A stretch of DNA of 64,000 bases from Bacteroidales bacterium UBA4893. Its GTDB lineage: Bacteria; Bacteroidota; Bacteroidia; Bacteroidales; P3. Made by a program: the position numbers and the translations under genes. Of this stretch, positions 35,231-44,434 are shown piece by piece. Under the pieces are notes generated by a model. The model saw only the letters and a list, made by a program, of their open reading frames with translations, did no database searches and was not told the DNA's origin. Position 1 is the first letter of the stretch. Each line of letters opens with the position of its first letter. Location of the stretch: contig DHCV01000019.1 of the NCBI GenBank assembly GCA_002399025.1, positions 1 to 64,000 on the forward strand. The letters run 5' to 3'.

Positions 35231-35334
35231 AAACACGATTCTACAAAATTAACTCTTCGTTTCAGCAAATTAAAACAAGGTTTTAATTTATTAATTCTTC
35301 GTTTTAATAAATTAATTCTTCGTTTCAGTAGATT
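35231..35334 (+). repeat. Array D: five units at exact 21-bp period
   Basis: Aligned core positions are 35234, 35255, 35276, 35297 and 35318, four steps of exactly 21 bp. Units read AACACGATTCTAC, AACTCTTCGTTTCAG, AAACAAGGTTTTAATTT, AATTCTTCGTTTTAAT and AATTCTTCGTTTCAG. Unit 1 resembles array B and unit 3 resembles the first part of array F, so the units look mixed. The gap is 35151-35548 (398 bp); beyond the terminator and array, only AT-rich sequence is seen. Confidence 0.88.
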
Positions 35335-35548
35335 GAGATAAGAATATGTTTTATGATTATAGATTCATAGCAAATAAACAATTATTTTGTTTTCTTAAAG
35401 ATGAGAATTATTTGGTTTGTAACAAGGCTTTTAGAATAAAATATGCGAGTTTTGAACAGAGTTTTTATGTTTTATTTTCATAATCCAAAAGGTTTGATTA
35501 AATTTGCAACTTAAATTTTGATTAATCAGTTAAATAGATAAAATATTT

Positions 35549-36856
35549 ATGACCAAAAAGACGTATGTTGCAGTTTCTCCTCATGAGGCAGTTAAGGTAA
35601 TTAAATCTAATGACCATATTCATCTATCATCAGTAGCATCAACTCCTCAATGTTTAGTAGATGCTATGTGCCAAAGGGGTAAGACAGGGGAGTTTAAGAA
35701 TGTTTATGTACATCATTTGCATACTGAAGGCAATGCTCCTTATGCTTCAAATGAGTTTGAAGGAATATTCCAGCACGATGCTTTCTTTGTAGGAGGCAAT
35801 GTTAGAAAAGATGTTCAAGCAGGCTATGCTGATTATATCCCAATCTTTCTTTCCGAAACGCAAAAACTCTATAGAGAGAAATATTTGCCAGTAGATGTTG
35901 TAATGCTTCAAGTCTGTCCTCCAGATGAACATGGATTTGTATCTATGGGAACTTCAGTCGATGCAACTTTGGCTGCAATTGAGATGGCAAAAACAGTTAT
36001 TGCAGTTGTAAATCCTTGTATGCCTCGCTCTTATGGAGATTCGCTAATCCCTATGTCTTTGATTGATATTTTTGTTGAAGATTCTTCTCCGCTATTTCCT
36101 GCTCATTTCACCGAGCCAACTGCTGAGGAAGCAACAATTGGAAAGTTTTGTGCAGAATTGATTGAAGATGGTGCTTGTTTGCAAATGGGTATTGGTGCTA
36201 TCCCAAATGCTGTTTTGGCTCAATTGGGACACCATAAAAACTTAGGAATTCATACTGAAATGTTTGCTGATGGTGTATTGCCATTGGTTGAAAAAGGAGT
36301 TATAAATGGAAAGAACAAGAAATTAGACAATGGAAAGATGGTTTCTACTTTCTTGATGGGCTCTAAAAAGGTTTACGATTTTATTGATAATAACCCAATG
36401 GTACTTATGAAGGATGTGGCTTACACAAATGATCCTTTTATTATTTCACAACAACCGAAAATGACCGCAATAAATTCTGCATTGCAAATTGATATTACAG
36501 GTCAAGTTTGTGCAGATAGTATTGGAACAAAATTTTTTAGTGGTGTTGGAGGACAGGTTGATTTCATTTATGGAGCATCTCGTTCACAAGGGGGTAAATC
36601 AATAATTGCGATGCCTTCTTCAACAAATAAAGGAATTAGCAAGATTGTTAATACCCTAAATCTTGGAGCAGGAGTTGTAACTACTCGAAATCACGTGCAT
36701 TGGATAGTAACAGAGTATGGAGCAGTTAATCTATATGGCAAATCGCTTCAGGAAAGAGCAAAATTATTAATCTCGATTGCGCATCCAGAAGCTAGAGAAA
36801 CATTAGAAAGAGAAGCATTTGAGCGTTACGGACAACATTTCCATTTCATAAAATAG
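35549..36856 (+). CDS. Acetyl-CoA hydrolase/CoA-transferase family protein
   Basis: 435 aa, family I CoA-transferase (Cat1/4-hydroxybutyrate CoA-transferase group). It moves CoA between short-chain acyl groups and acetate through a glutamyl-CoA intermediate. The predicted catalytic Glu is in LGIHTEMFADG (about residue 239). The GIGAIPNAV and GVGGQVDFIYGASRSQGGKSI oxyanion/CoA-binding segments are present. In related anaerobes such enzymes act on 4-hydroxybutyrate, butyrate or succinate during amino-acid fermentation; the substrate cannot be fixed from sequence. It is separated from ruvX by one base, so the two are co-transcribed. Confidence 0.88.
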   Translation: MTKKTYVAVSPHEAVKVIKSNDHIHLSSVASTPQCLVDAMCQRGKTGEFKNVYVHHLHTEGNAPYASNEFEGIFQHDAFFVGGNVRKDVQAGYADYIPIFLSETQKLYREKYLPVDVVMLQVCPPDEHGFVSMGTSVDATLAAIEMAKTVIAVVNPCMPRSYGDSLIPMSLIDIFVEDSSPLFPAHFTEPTAEEATIGKFCAELIEDGACLQMGIGAIPNAVLAQLGHHKNLGIHTEMFADGVLPLVEKGVINGKNKKLDNGKMVSTFLMGSKKVYDFIDNNPMVLMKDVAYTNDPFIISQQPKMTAINSALQIDITGQVCADSIGTKFFSGVGGQVDFIYGASRSQGGKSIIAMPSSTNKGISKIVNTLNLGAGVVTTRNHVHWIVTEYGAVNLYGKSLQERAKLLISIAHPEARETLEREAFERYGQHFHFIK

Positions 36857-36857
36857 T

Positions 36858-37262
36858 ATGGGAAGGTTGATGGCTATTGATTATGGGAGTAAGCGTGTTG
36901 GGTTAGCAGTAAGTGACACTCAAAGGATTATTGCTACAGCTCTTACAACTGTTGAAACTAAAAAGATTTTTGAATTTCTGGATGAGTATTTAAAAAAAGA
37001 AGAGGTTGATGAGTTTATTGTCGGACTTGCAAAGCAAATGAACAATACTCTAAGTGAAAGTGGCGTTTATATTGAACCCTTTGTTTTGGAATTAGCAAAA
37101 AAGTATCCAGATAAAAAAATTGTAAGGATTGATGAAAGGTTTACGTCAAAAATCGCAACACGAGCCATTTTAGAATCTGGTGCTAAAAAGAAACAGCGCC
37201 AAAATAAAGCTCTTGTTGATACAGTAAGTGCAGTTATTTTGCTGCAAAGTTATATGAATTAA
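36858..37262 (+). CDS. ruvX: YqgF/RuvX-family nuclease
   Basis: 134 aa RNase H-fold protein. The first catalytic Asp is in LMAIDYGSKRVGLAVSD (about residue 7), with further acidic residues in VDEFIVGLAKQMN and RIDERFTSKIATRAI and a final Asp in LVDTVSAVILLQSY. Related proteins process the 5' end of pre-16S rRNA or were proposed as Holliday-junction resolvases. The start codon is one base past the CoA-transferase stop codon, and def follows at 15 bp. Confidence 0.92.
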   Translation: MGRLMAIDYGSKRVGLAVSDTQRIIATALTTVETKKIFEFLDEYLKKEEVDEFIVGLAKQMNNTLSESGVYIEPFVLELAKKYPDKKIVRIDERFTSKIATRAILESGAKKKQRQNKALVDTVSAVILLQSYMN

Positions 37263-37277
37263 AAGAAGAATGGAAAA

Positions 37278-37844
37278 ATGATATTACCTATAGTTGGTTA
37301 TGGTAACCCTGTCTTAAGGAAGGTAGCACAACCAATAGACAAGACTTATCCTGAATTAAATCTCTTGATTGATAATATGTTTGAGACTATGTATAATGCA
37401 AATGGAATTGGATTAGCAGCACCTCAAATTGATTTATCAATAAGACTAATTGTAATTGATGCAGACCCTTTGAAGGAAAACTATCCTGAAGCTGAGGGTT
37501 TCAAAAAAGTATTCATTAATCCGCAAATTGTTGAAGAAAGTGGAGAGAAGTGGGTTTTCGCAGAAGGTTGTCTTTCTCTGCCAGAATTACACGAAGAGGT
37601 TAGTCGTTATTCAAATGTTTTGGTAAAATATTTCGATGAGAACTTCAGCCCTAAGGAAGAGATGTTTTCTGGAGTTCGAGCAAGGGTTTTCCAACATGAA
37701 TATGATCATTTGGAGGGTAAGGTCTTTGTGGATAGGCTTTCTCCATTAAGGAAAACACTTTTAAAGAGAAAACTTAATGATATTTCAAACGGAAAGATTC
37801 AAACAAATTATAAAATGAAACGTCCATCTACTGGAAGAAAATAA
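37278..37844 (+). CDS. def: Peptide deformylase
   Basis: 188 aa. Removes the N-formyl group from nascent proteins. All three motifs are present: GIGLAAPQID (about residues 43-52), EGCLSLPE with the metal-ligand Cys (about 96-103) and QHEYDHLEG with the two His ligands and the catalytic Glu (about 138-146). It is in a tight plus-strand run ruvX-def-lipoprotein (gaps of 15 and 9 bp). Confidence 0.97.
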   Translation: MILPIVGYGNPVLRKVAQPIDKTYPELNLLIDNMFETMYNANGIGLAAPQIDLSIRLIVIDADPLKENYPEAEGFKKVFINPQIVEESGEKWVFAEGCLSLPELHEEVSRYSNVLVKYFDENFSPKEEMFSGVRARVFQHEYDHLEGKVFVDRLSPLRKTLLKRKLNDISNGKIQTNYKMKRPSTGRK

Positions 37845-37853
37845 TCTAAGAAA

Positions 37854-38384
37854 ATGAAAAAATATTTGTTATTAGTACTTGTGGTTTTTGTTTTTTCTTC
37901 ATGCAAACCAACAAGAGAAAGTAGGTTAAAGGAAATTGGAAAATATGAAATGACAACCCTTAAAGAAACAAAAGAAATTTCAAAAATAAAGGCAGATTCA
38001 TTACTCGTTTTGTATGATAGTTTTATTTCCGATTTCCCAACAGATAGCAATTCAACAATATTCTTGTTTAGAGCTGCTGATGTATGTATAAATATGAAGT
38101 ATTGCGATAGAGCAATTGCGTATATAGATAGGTTGGTTTCAGATTTCCCAAATACTCAAATGTCGGAATTTGCATCTTTTAAGAGAGGAGAAGCTTACGA
38201 AAAAGCATGCAGCAATAAGGAGAAAGCAAAACAAGCTTATGATGATTTTACAGTAGAATACCCAGAATCAGATTTAGCAAATACAGCAAAAGTAATGTCA
38301 GAGATGTTAGGAATGCAGGATGAGATGGATATGATTAGGCAATTTGAAGCTCAAAATGCAGAAACATTAACAGTTGAAAATTAA
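37854..38384 (+). CDS. Tetratricopeptide-like lipoprotein
   Basis: 176 aa. Lipoprotein signal VVFVFSSC with the modified Cys at about residue 17. The mature part is mostly helical, with two or three TPR-like pairs (about 50-150), including YCDRAIAYIDRLVSDFPNT and CSNKEKAKQAYDDFTVEYPES. It resembles the outer-membrane lipoprotein helices of the YfiO/BamD type but is much shorter. Nine bp after def, in an operon with housekeeping genes; function unknown. Confidence 0.75.
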   Translation: MKKYLLLVLVVFVFSSCKPTRESRLKEIGKYEMTTLKETKEISKIKADSLLVLYDSFISDFPTDSNSTIFLFRAADVCINMKYCDRAIAYIDRLVSDFPNTQMSEFASFKRGEAYEKACSNKEKAKQAYDDFTVEYPESDLANTAKVMSEMLGMQDEMDMIRQFEAQNAETLTVEN

Positions 38385-38411
38385 AAATTTTACTTTTTTG
38401 CACTTTTTTTA

Positions 38412-38441
38412 TTGCTAAACCAAAGATTAGTAGTATTTTTG
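38412..38441 (+). promoter_or_regulatory. Promoter of rimP-nusA-infB
   Basis: TTG (38412-38414), 19 bp, TATTTTTG (38434-38441). The predicted start is near 38448, only about 13 bases before a GC-rich hairpin. Confidence 0.7.
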
Positions 38442-38460
38442 CAACCGAAATAGACATTTG

Positions 38461-38486
38461 GAGGGGACTAATTTGTCCCCTCTTTT
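38461..38486 (+). terminator. Leader hairpin/attenuator before rimP-nusA-infB
   Basis: GAGGGGAC (38461-38468) pairs perfectly with GTCCCCTC (38475-38482) around a 6-nt loop and is followed by TTTT. It lies between the promoter and rimP, so it has the form of a terminator inside the leader. NusA acts on such hairpins, so feedback control is a reasonable inference. It could alternatively be a 5' stability hairpin. Confidence 0.6.
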
Positions 38487-38503
38487 GTTGATAATTGGTT
38501 TAT

Positions 38504-38950
38504 ATGATTGATAAAGAGAGGGTTCATGATATCGTTAATCAGGAATTGGAGAATACAGACCTATTTCTGATTGATATAAAAATTGGAAAAGATAATAAGA
38601 TTTCTGTTATTATTGATGGTGATAACGGAGTTACAATCCAAAATTGTATTGACTTGTCAAGACAAATTGAAAAGAATTTTGATAGAGAGGTTGAAGATTT
38701 TGAATTAAGTGTCATGTCTGCAGGGATTGGAGAACCTCTTAAGCTTATTCGTCAATATAAAAAGAATTTCGGGAAAAGCATTGAAATACTAATTAAAGAG
38801 AATAGTGAAAAAATAGTTGGAGAACTAATAGGAGTTGATGACGAGAAGGTCATCGTGAAGATTCAACCGAAAAAGAAGAAGGAACCAATTATTGAAAGAG
38901 AAATCTTGATTGACAATATTAAAGAGAGCAAAATAATAATTTTATTCTAA
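38504..38950 (+). CDS. rimP: Ribosome maturation factor RimP
   Basis: 148 aa from the ATG at 38504 (an in-frame TTG 9 bases upstream is less likely). RimP is needed for 30S maturation. The N-terminal domain includes LFLIDIKIGKDNKISVIIDGDNGV and CIDLSRQIEKNF. The conserved junction VMSAGIGEPLK corresponds to the VSSPGxxRPL motif, here with Ala/Ile substitutions and no Arg. The C-terminal domain is SH3-like. It is the first gene of rimP-nusA-infB, as in most bacteria (19 bp to nusA). Confidence 0.92.
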   Translation: MIDKERVHDIVNQELENTDLFLIDIKIGKDNKISVIIDGDNGVTIQNCIDLSRQIEKNFDREVEDFELSVMSAGIGEPLKLIRQYKKNFGKSIEILIKENSEKIVGELIGVDDEKVIVKIQPKKKKEPIIEREILIDNIKESKIIILF

Positions 38951-38969
38951 ATATAAGAAAGTTTTAAAT

Positions 38970-40208
38970 ATGGAAAACTTAAATTTAATTGACACCTTTT
39001 CAGAGTTTAAAGAATTTAAAAACATCGAAAGAGAAACTTTGATGCGTATCTTAGAAGATGTTTTTAAAACTCTAATGCTAAAGAAATATGGCTCTGATGA
39101 GAATTTTAGTGTTATTGTAAATATTGATAAGGGTGACTTAGAGATTTGGCGAAATAGATTAATTGTTGAAGATGGAGCTGTTGAAGATGAGAATACTCAG
39201 GTGTCGTATTCTGAGGCAATTAAGATCGAACCTGATTTTGAAATTGGAGAAGAATTATCTGAGGAAATTAAATTTGCAGATTTTGGACGTAGAGATATAC
39301 TTACAATTCGTCAAAACTTAGCTGCTAAGATTCAAGATTATGAAAGAGCAAATATATTCACAAAGTATAAAGAAAAAGTAGGTGAGATTGTTGTTTGTGA
39401 GGTTTATCAGGTTTGGAAAAGAGAGATAATGGTATTAGACGAGGAAGGAATTGAATTAACCTTACCTAAGAACGAACAAATACCAAGTGATTTCTATAGA
39501 AAAGGGGATACGATTAAAGCAGTGGTTTTGAAAGTTGAGATGAGAAATGGTGTTCCACAAATAACCATTTCAAGAACTTCTCCTGTTTTCTTGGAAAGAT
39601 TACTTGAGCAAGAAGTTATAGAAATTTATGATGGATTAATTACAATTAAAGATATAGTTAGAGAACCAGGAGAAAGAGCTAAGGTTGCAGTTGAGTCTTA
39701 TGATGATAGAATTGACCCTGTTGGTGCATGTGTTGGTATAAAGGGAAGTAGAATACATGGTATTGTTAGAGAGTTAAGAAATGAAAATATTGATGTAATC
39801 AACTTTACACCAAACACTGAACTTTACATTACAAGAGCATTAAATCCTGCTAAGGTTACTTCTATCAATTTAGATACTGCAAATCAAAGAGCAGAAGTTT
39901 TTATGCCAACAGATCAAGTGTCTTTAGCAATTGGTAAAGGTGGAGCTAATATCAAATTGGCGAGTAAGCTTACAAAGTACGAGATAGATGTATATAGCGA
40001 TACTGATTTGAATTATGAAGACGTTGATTTGAATGAATTTACAGATGAGATTGAAGAATGGATTATTGATGAATTGAAGGCAATTGGTTGTGATACAGCA
40101 AAGGATGTTTTAGCCATAAGTAGAGAAGAGTTAATCGAGAGAACAGACTTAGAAGAGGAGACGATTGATGATGTTATAAAAACATTAAAGGCAGAATTTG
40201 AAGATTAA
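38970..40208 (+). CDS. nusA: Transcription termination/antitermination factor NusA
   Basis: 412 aa. The N-terminal RNA-polymerase-binding domain (about 1-125) is followed by S1 (about 130-200), then KH1 and KH2 (GACVGIKGSRIHGIVRELRNENIDV and VSLAIGKGGANIKLASKL). A helix-hairpin-helix-like C-terminal segment closes it (about 365-412, EWIIDELKAIGCDTAKDVLAIS). It modulates pausing, intrinsic termination and antitermination. It lies between rimP and infB, downstream of a leader hairpin that it may act upon. Confidence 0.96.
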   Translation: MENLNLIDTFSEFKEFKNIERETLMRILEDVFKTLMLKKYGSDENFSVIVNIDKGDLEIWRNRLIVEDGAVEDENTQVSYSEAIKIEPDFEIGEELSEEIKFADFGRRDILTIRQNLAAKIQDYERANIFTKYKEKVGEIVVCEVYQVWKREIMVLDEEGIELTLPKNEQIPSDFYRKGDTIKAVVLKVEMRNGVPQITISRTSPVFLERLLEQEVIEIYDGLITIKDIVREPGERAKVAVESYDDRIDPVGACVGIKGSRIHGIVRELRNENIDVINFTPNTELYITRALNPAKVTSINLDTANQRAEVFMPTDQVSLAIGKGGANIKLASKLTKYEIDVYSDTDLNYEDVDLNEFTDEIEEWIIDELKAIGCDTAKDVLAISREELIERTDLEEETIDDVIKTLKAEFED

Positions 40209-40268
40209 CAAAGAATTGGCAAGCAAGTATTAATTAAAATCAACTAAACTAAAAAAGAGAAAAGCAAA

Positions 40269-43200
40269 ATGTCAGAAGAAAATAAAACTACAAGATTAAG
40301 TAAAGTTGCGAAAGAATTTAATGTTGGGATTTCAACATTAGTAGATTGTCTTGCCAAAAAAGGGAAAATAATTGAAAGTAATCCTAATACAAAAATTGAC
40401 GGTGAGTTATATGATATTCTAGCATCAGCTTTTCAATCAGAAAGAAAGGTTAAGGAGGATGCCAATAAATTGGACTTTGCAACGCCAAAAGCTAAAATTG
40501 AAATTGAGGAAGTTCATGCTGAAATTCAAAATGAACCTAAGCATGAGGAAACTATTAATCCTGAAATAATAATTAAGACAACAACAATTGACTTTATAGA
40601 ACCAACTCCTCCAAAGGAAGAAAAAGAAAAGAAAACAACCAAAGTAGAGTCAGTAAAAGCCAAGGTTGAACCAGCAGTAAAAGAACAGAAAGAAGAAGTT
40701 TCAAAAAAGAAAGACGAAAAACAAGAGAAAAAAGAGGAAGTTCCAGCTCCTCAAACTGATGAAACGCATTCTTTAAATATTGTTGGAAAGATAGACTTGA
40801 ATTCGATTAATTCAAAAACAAAACCTGCTAAAAAAACAAAGGCCCAAATTGCTAAAGAAAAGGAAGAAAAGAAGAAAATCGAACAAGAGAATAAAGAAAA
40901 TGCTAAGTCTGTAAGCAAAAAAGCAAAAGAAGCACCTTTAGAGAAGAAGAAAGAAAAGAAAGAAGAGGTTGAAAAGCCAGAAATAGTTGAAGAAAAACCT
41001 ATAGAGATTAAAGAAGAGGTTGTTAAGGAAGAACTAAAGATTGAAGAAGTCATTGAGGATTCTCCAGAAGAGAACAAGGATAATTTTATAGAAACTCAAT
41101 ATGTTAAGCTTTCAGGACCTAAGGTTTTGAATGAAAAGGTTGATTTATCTCAGTTTAGCAGACCCAAAAAACAAATAGTTCATGCTTCACAGCAAAAAAA
41201 TGCGAGTGTATCCGATGATTTAAAGAAGGATAAGAAAAAACGTAGAAGAATAAAACAATCTCAAACTCAGACTAAGCCTACCCAAACTCCAGCTACCACT
41301 CCTCAAGATGCACAAAAGGGCAAAATCAAGAAAGATGATAAAAAGTCCAAATTTACTAAGACTAAGAAGGAGTTAAAGAAAGTAGAGATTAATAGCGAAG
41401 AGATTGAAAAGCAAATTAAAGAAACCCTTGCACGTTTATCACCAATTGGAAAATCCAAAGCATCAAAACATAGAAGGGAAAAACGTCAAACCATATCTCA
41501 ACAGCAACAACACGAATTCGAACAAGAGATAGAAAACCAAAAAATATTAAAAGTAACAGAATTTGTAACTGCAAATGAATTAGCTACAATGATGGATATT
41601 CCTGTTACAAAGATTATTTCTTCGTGTATGTCCTTAGGAATGTTTGTTTCAATCAATCAACGTTTGGACGCAGAAGCAATTCAGCTTATATCTGAAGAGT
41701 TTGGATTTACAACAGAGTTTGTTAGTGCAGATGTTGTTGAAGCAATTGAGGAAACTGAGGAGCAAGATAGAACAGAAGATTTAGTTTCTAGATCTCCAAT
41801 TGTAACAGTTATGGGACACGTTGACCATGGTAAAACCTCATTACTTGACTATATTAGAAATGCAAATGTTATTGCTGGTGAAGCTGGTGGAATTACTCAG
41901 CATATTGGAGCATATGAGGTGAAATTAAGCAGTGGCAAAAGAATAACATTTTTAGATACTCCTGGTCACGAAGCTTTTACTGCAATGCGTGCTCGTGGAG
42001 CCAAGATAACAGATATTGCAATTATCGTAATTGCTTGTGATGATAGAGTGATGCCTCAAACTGTTGAAGCTATTAACCATGCTCAAGCCGCCGGTGTTCC
42101 AATCATTTTTGCTTTAAATAAAATTGATACAAATGGTGCAGACCCTGAAAAGATAAAAGGAGAATTAGCAAATATGAATCTTTTGGTTGAAGATTGGGGA
42201 GGAAAATTCCAAAGTCAAGAGATTTCTGCTAAAAAGGGGATAAACATTGATTTGCTTTTGGAAAAAGTTCTTCTTGAAGCAGAGCTTTTAGATTTGAAAG
42301 GAAATCCAAAGAAAAGAGCAAAAGGAACAATTATTGAATCATCTTTAGACAAGGGAAGAGGCTTTGTTGCAAAACTTTTGGTTCAAGATGGTTCAATTAA
42401 TCAAGGTGATTTTGTTTTGGCTGGTTCCACATTCGGTAGAGTTAAAGCAATGTATAATGAAAGAAATCAATTGATAAAAGAAGCTGGTCCTTCCGCTCCT
42501 GTTCTTCTTTTAGGATTAAATGGAGCTCCTCAAGCAGGTGATACATTTAATGTAATGTCCTCTGAAAAAGAAGCAAAGGATTTAGCAACCAGACGTACTC
42601 AACTTCAAAGAGAGCAAGGATTGAGAACTCAAAAACACATTACACTTGACGAAATTGGTAGAAGAATTGCTATTGGAGATTTCAAACAACTTGATATTAT
42701 TATTAAGGGAGACGTTGACGGTTCAGTTGAAGCTTTGGCAGATTCACTTCTAAAACTATCAACTCCAGAAGTACTTGTTAATGTAATCCATAAATCAGTT
42801 GGTCAAATTACAGAATCAGACGTATTGTTGGCAACAGCCTCAAATGCGATTATTATTGGTTTCCAAGTTCGCCCTTCATTGGGAGCAAGAAAACTTGCTG
42901 AGGCTGAACAAATCGATATTAGATTATATTCAATTATTTATTCAGCTATTAACGAGATTAAGGATGCTATTGAAGGTATGCTTTCTCCTGAAATTGAGGA
43001 AAAGATTGTTGCTAATCTTGAAATTAAAGAAACATTTAAGATATCTAAGGTTGGAACAATTGCAGGTTGTATTTGCTTGGATGGCAAAATTAATAGGAAT
43101 ACAAAGATTCGTATAATTCGTGATGGTATTGTTACTTACACTGGAAAGCTCGCTTCTTTAAAACGTTTCAAAGACGAAGTAAAAGAAGTTGTGGCTGGAC

Positions 43201-43295
43201 AGGATTGCGGATTGAATATTGAAAACTATAATGATATTAAGGTTGGAGATATTGTCGAAGGATATGAAGAAATAGAAATAAAGAGAAAACTATAA
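40269..43295 (+). CDS. infB: Translation initiation factor IF-2
   Basis: 1008 aa. The N-terminal part (about 1-430) starts with an IF2_N-like module (TRLSKVAKEFNVGISTLVDCL) followed by a long Lys/Glu-rich low-complexity linker. A second IF2_N module is at about 430-490. The GTPase core begins at GHVDHGKTS (about 516), with DTPGHEAF and NKID motifs. Domains II-IV follow to the conserved KVGDIVEGYEEIEIKRKL end. It brings fMet-tRNA to the 30S subunit. It is the third gene of the rimP operon, and tRNA-Arg follows at 19 bp. Confidence 0.97.
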   Translation: MSEENKTTRLSKVAKEFNVGISTLVDCLAKKGKIIESNPNTKIDGELYDILASAFQSERKVKEDANKLDFATPKAKIEIEEVHAEIQNEPKHEETINPEIIIKTTTIDFIEPTPPKEEKEKKTTKVESVKAKVEPAVKEQKEEVSKKKDEKQEKKEEVPAPQTDETHSLNIVGKIDLNSINSKTKPAKKTKAQIAKEKEEKKKIEQENKENAKSVSKKAKEAPLEKKKEKKEEVEKPEIVEEKPIEIKEEVVKEELKIEEVIEDSPEENKDNFIETQYVKLSGPKVLNEKVDLSQFSRPKKQIVHASQQKNASVSDDLKKDKKKRRRIKQSQTQTKPTQTPATTPQDAQKGKIKKDDKKSKFTKTKKELKKVEINSEEIEKQIKETLARLSPIGKSKASKHRREKRQTISQQQQHEFEQEIENQKILKVTEFVTANELATMMDIPVTKIISSCMSLGMFVSINQRLDAEAIQLISEEFGFTTEFVSADVVEAIEETEEQDRTEDLVSRSPIVTVMGHVDHGKTSLLDYIRNANVIAGEAGGITQHIGAYEVKLSSGKRITFLDTPGHEAFTAMRARGAKITDIAIIVIACDDRVMPQTVEAINHAQAAGVPIIFALNKIDTNGADPEKIKGELANMNLLVEDWGGKFQSQEISAKKGINIDLLLEKVLLEAELLDLKGNPKKRAKGTIIESSLDKGRGFVAKLLVQDGSINQGDFVLAGSTFGRVKAMYNERNQLIKEAGPSAPVLLLGLNGAPQAGDTFNVMSSEKEAKDLATRRTQLQREQGLRTQKHITLDEIGRRIAIGDFKQLDIIIKGDVDGSVEALADSLLKLSTPEVLVNVIHKSVGQITESDVLLATASNAIIIGFQVRPSLGARKLAEAEQIDIRLYSIIYSAINEIKDAIEGMLSPEIEEKIVANLEIKETFKISKVGTIAGCICLDGKINRNTKIRIIRDGIVTYTGKLASLKRFKDEVKEVVAGQDCGLNIENYNDIKVGDIVEGYEEIEIKRKL

Positions 43296-43314
43296 AGAAT
43301 TAAACAAATAGTTT

Positions 43315-43386
43315 GCCCCTGTAGTTCAACGGATAGAATGGAAGTTTCCTAAACTTTAGATAGCAGTTCGATTCTGCTCGGGGGTA
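43315..43386 (+). tRNA. tRNA-Arg (anticodon CCT)
   Basis: 72 nt. Acceptor GCCCCTG pairs with CGGGGGT, followed by discriminator A. D-arm AGTTCAACGGATAGAAT, anticodon stem-loop GAAGTTTCCTAAACTTT (anticodon CCT) and T-arm AGCAGTTCGATTCTGCT are present. CCA is not encoded. It is on the same strand just behind infB and may be cut from that transcript. Confidence 0.93.
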
Positions 43387-43408
43387 CTAATTAAAACCAA
43401 GTTTTTAT

Positions 43409-44434
43409 ATGATTGAAAATAGTTCAAACAATGACTTTACTTTAAAAAGTTCAATAAGCTTTATATTAAAGCATAAGATTATCCTCATTATTGTTTTTAT
43501 TGTTTCGGCAATTGCAATAGGTTTGATATCTCTATTGCTACCAAACTACTACAAATCACAAGTTACACTTATGGCAGCAGAAACTAACGCAGTTTCAAAA
43601 GCTGTACTTTCTCAAATGGATAACTACGATGCATTAAGTTTTGGAAAGGAAAAGGATGCTGAATACTTGATGGAAATTCTTAGTTCAAGTACAATTATCT
43701 CCAAAACTATTTCCAAATTCAATTTAGCTGAACATTATGGTATTGAAGCTGAGAACACACAAGCAAAGAGTGATAAGCTTAATCAAAGATTGGTTTCTAA
43801 CATTAAGATAAAAAGAACAGAGAACTTAGGTGTTAAGCTTACTGTTTGGGATACTGATCCTCATTATGCAGCAAATATTGCTAACTATATGGCTGCTCAA
43901 ATGCAGGTTTTGAGAAATGATATGAAGAAATCAAAGATGGATTCTTTGGTTAACGCCTTAACAATTTCTCGAAATAGATTGAAGGCAGATATTGATTCTT
44001 TGGCAGGTGAACTTTCAAAGCTTTCTATGGAGGCTAAGATTTTTGACGCCGATAAAATGTCAGATAGAATAAGCCAAGAACTTGCTAAGCAAATTGCTTC
44101 AGGAAATCAAGGTGCTGTTTCGAGATTAGAAAAGAAATTATCAGAAATTGGAGAATTTGGTCCTGAGATTAACGCCACCAAAATATTATTGGAAAGAAAG
44201 ACTGAGACCTTAAAGAATTGGGATGAAAAGCTTGAACAGGTTAGGGTGGATGCTCAAAGCAATGTTCCAAACGATTTTATTATTGATTCAGCCTATCCAT
44301 CAGAACTTAAGGACAAACCAAAGCGTTCAATTATTGCATTTCTTGGAGGATTAGGTTGTACATTTCTTGCAATATTTGTTTTAATACTTAGAGATAAGAA
44401 TAGAATTGCAAAGAAAGATAATGAGATTTCTTAA
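43409..44434 (+). CDS. Wzz-family polysaccharide chain-length determinant-like protein
   Basis: 341 aa. TM1 (about 24-44), a large periplasmic, mostly helical domain (about 45-305) with a predicted coiled coil around 160-280, and TM2 (about 309-330) preceded by Pro-rich YPSELKDKPKR. This is the polysaccharide co-polymerase (Wzz/PCP) layout, without a C-terminal tyrosine kinase. It sets modal chain length of O-antigen or capsule by acting with the Wzy polymerase. The next gene, which overlaps it by 14 bp, is an O-antigen ligase/polymerase-like protein, so the two are translationally coupled. Confidence 0.85.
   Translation: MIENSSNNDFTLKSSISFILKHKIILIIVFIVSAIAIGLISLLLPNYYKSQVTLMAAETNAVSKAVLSQMDNYDALSFGKEKDAEYLMEILSSSTIISKTISKFNLAEHYGIEAENTQAKSDKLNQRLVSNIKIKRTENLGVKLTVWDTDPHYAANIANYMAAQMQVLRNDMKKSKMDSLVNALTISRNRLKADIDSLAGELSKLSMEAKIFDADKMSDRISQELAKQIASGNQGAVSRLEKKLSEIGEFGPEINATKILLERKTETLKNWDEKLEQVRVDAQSNVPNDFIIDSAYPSELKDKPKRSIIAFLGGLGCTFLAIFVLILRDKNRIAKKDNEIS

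Noticed and set aside
40751..41077. 108-aa Ser/Phe-rich minus-strand ORF in infB
   Set aside because: Antisense of the Lys/Glu repeat linker of IF-2; the composition is explained by the codons on the other strand.
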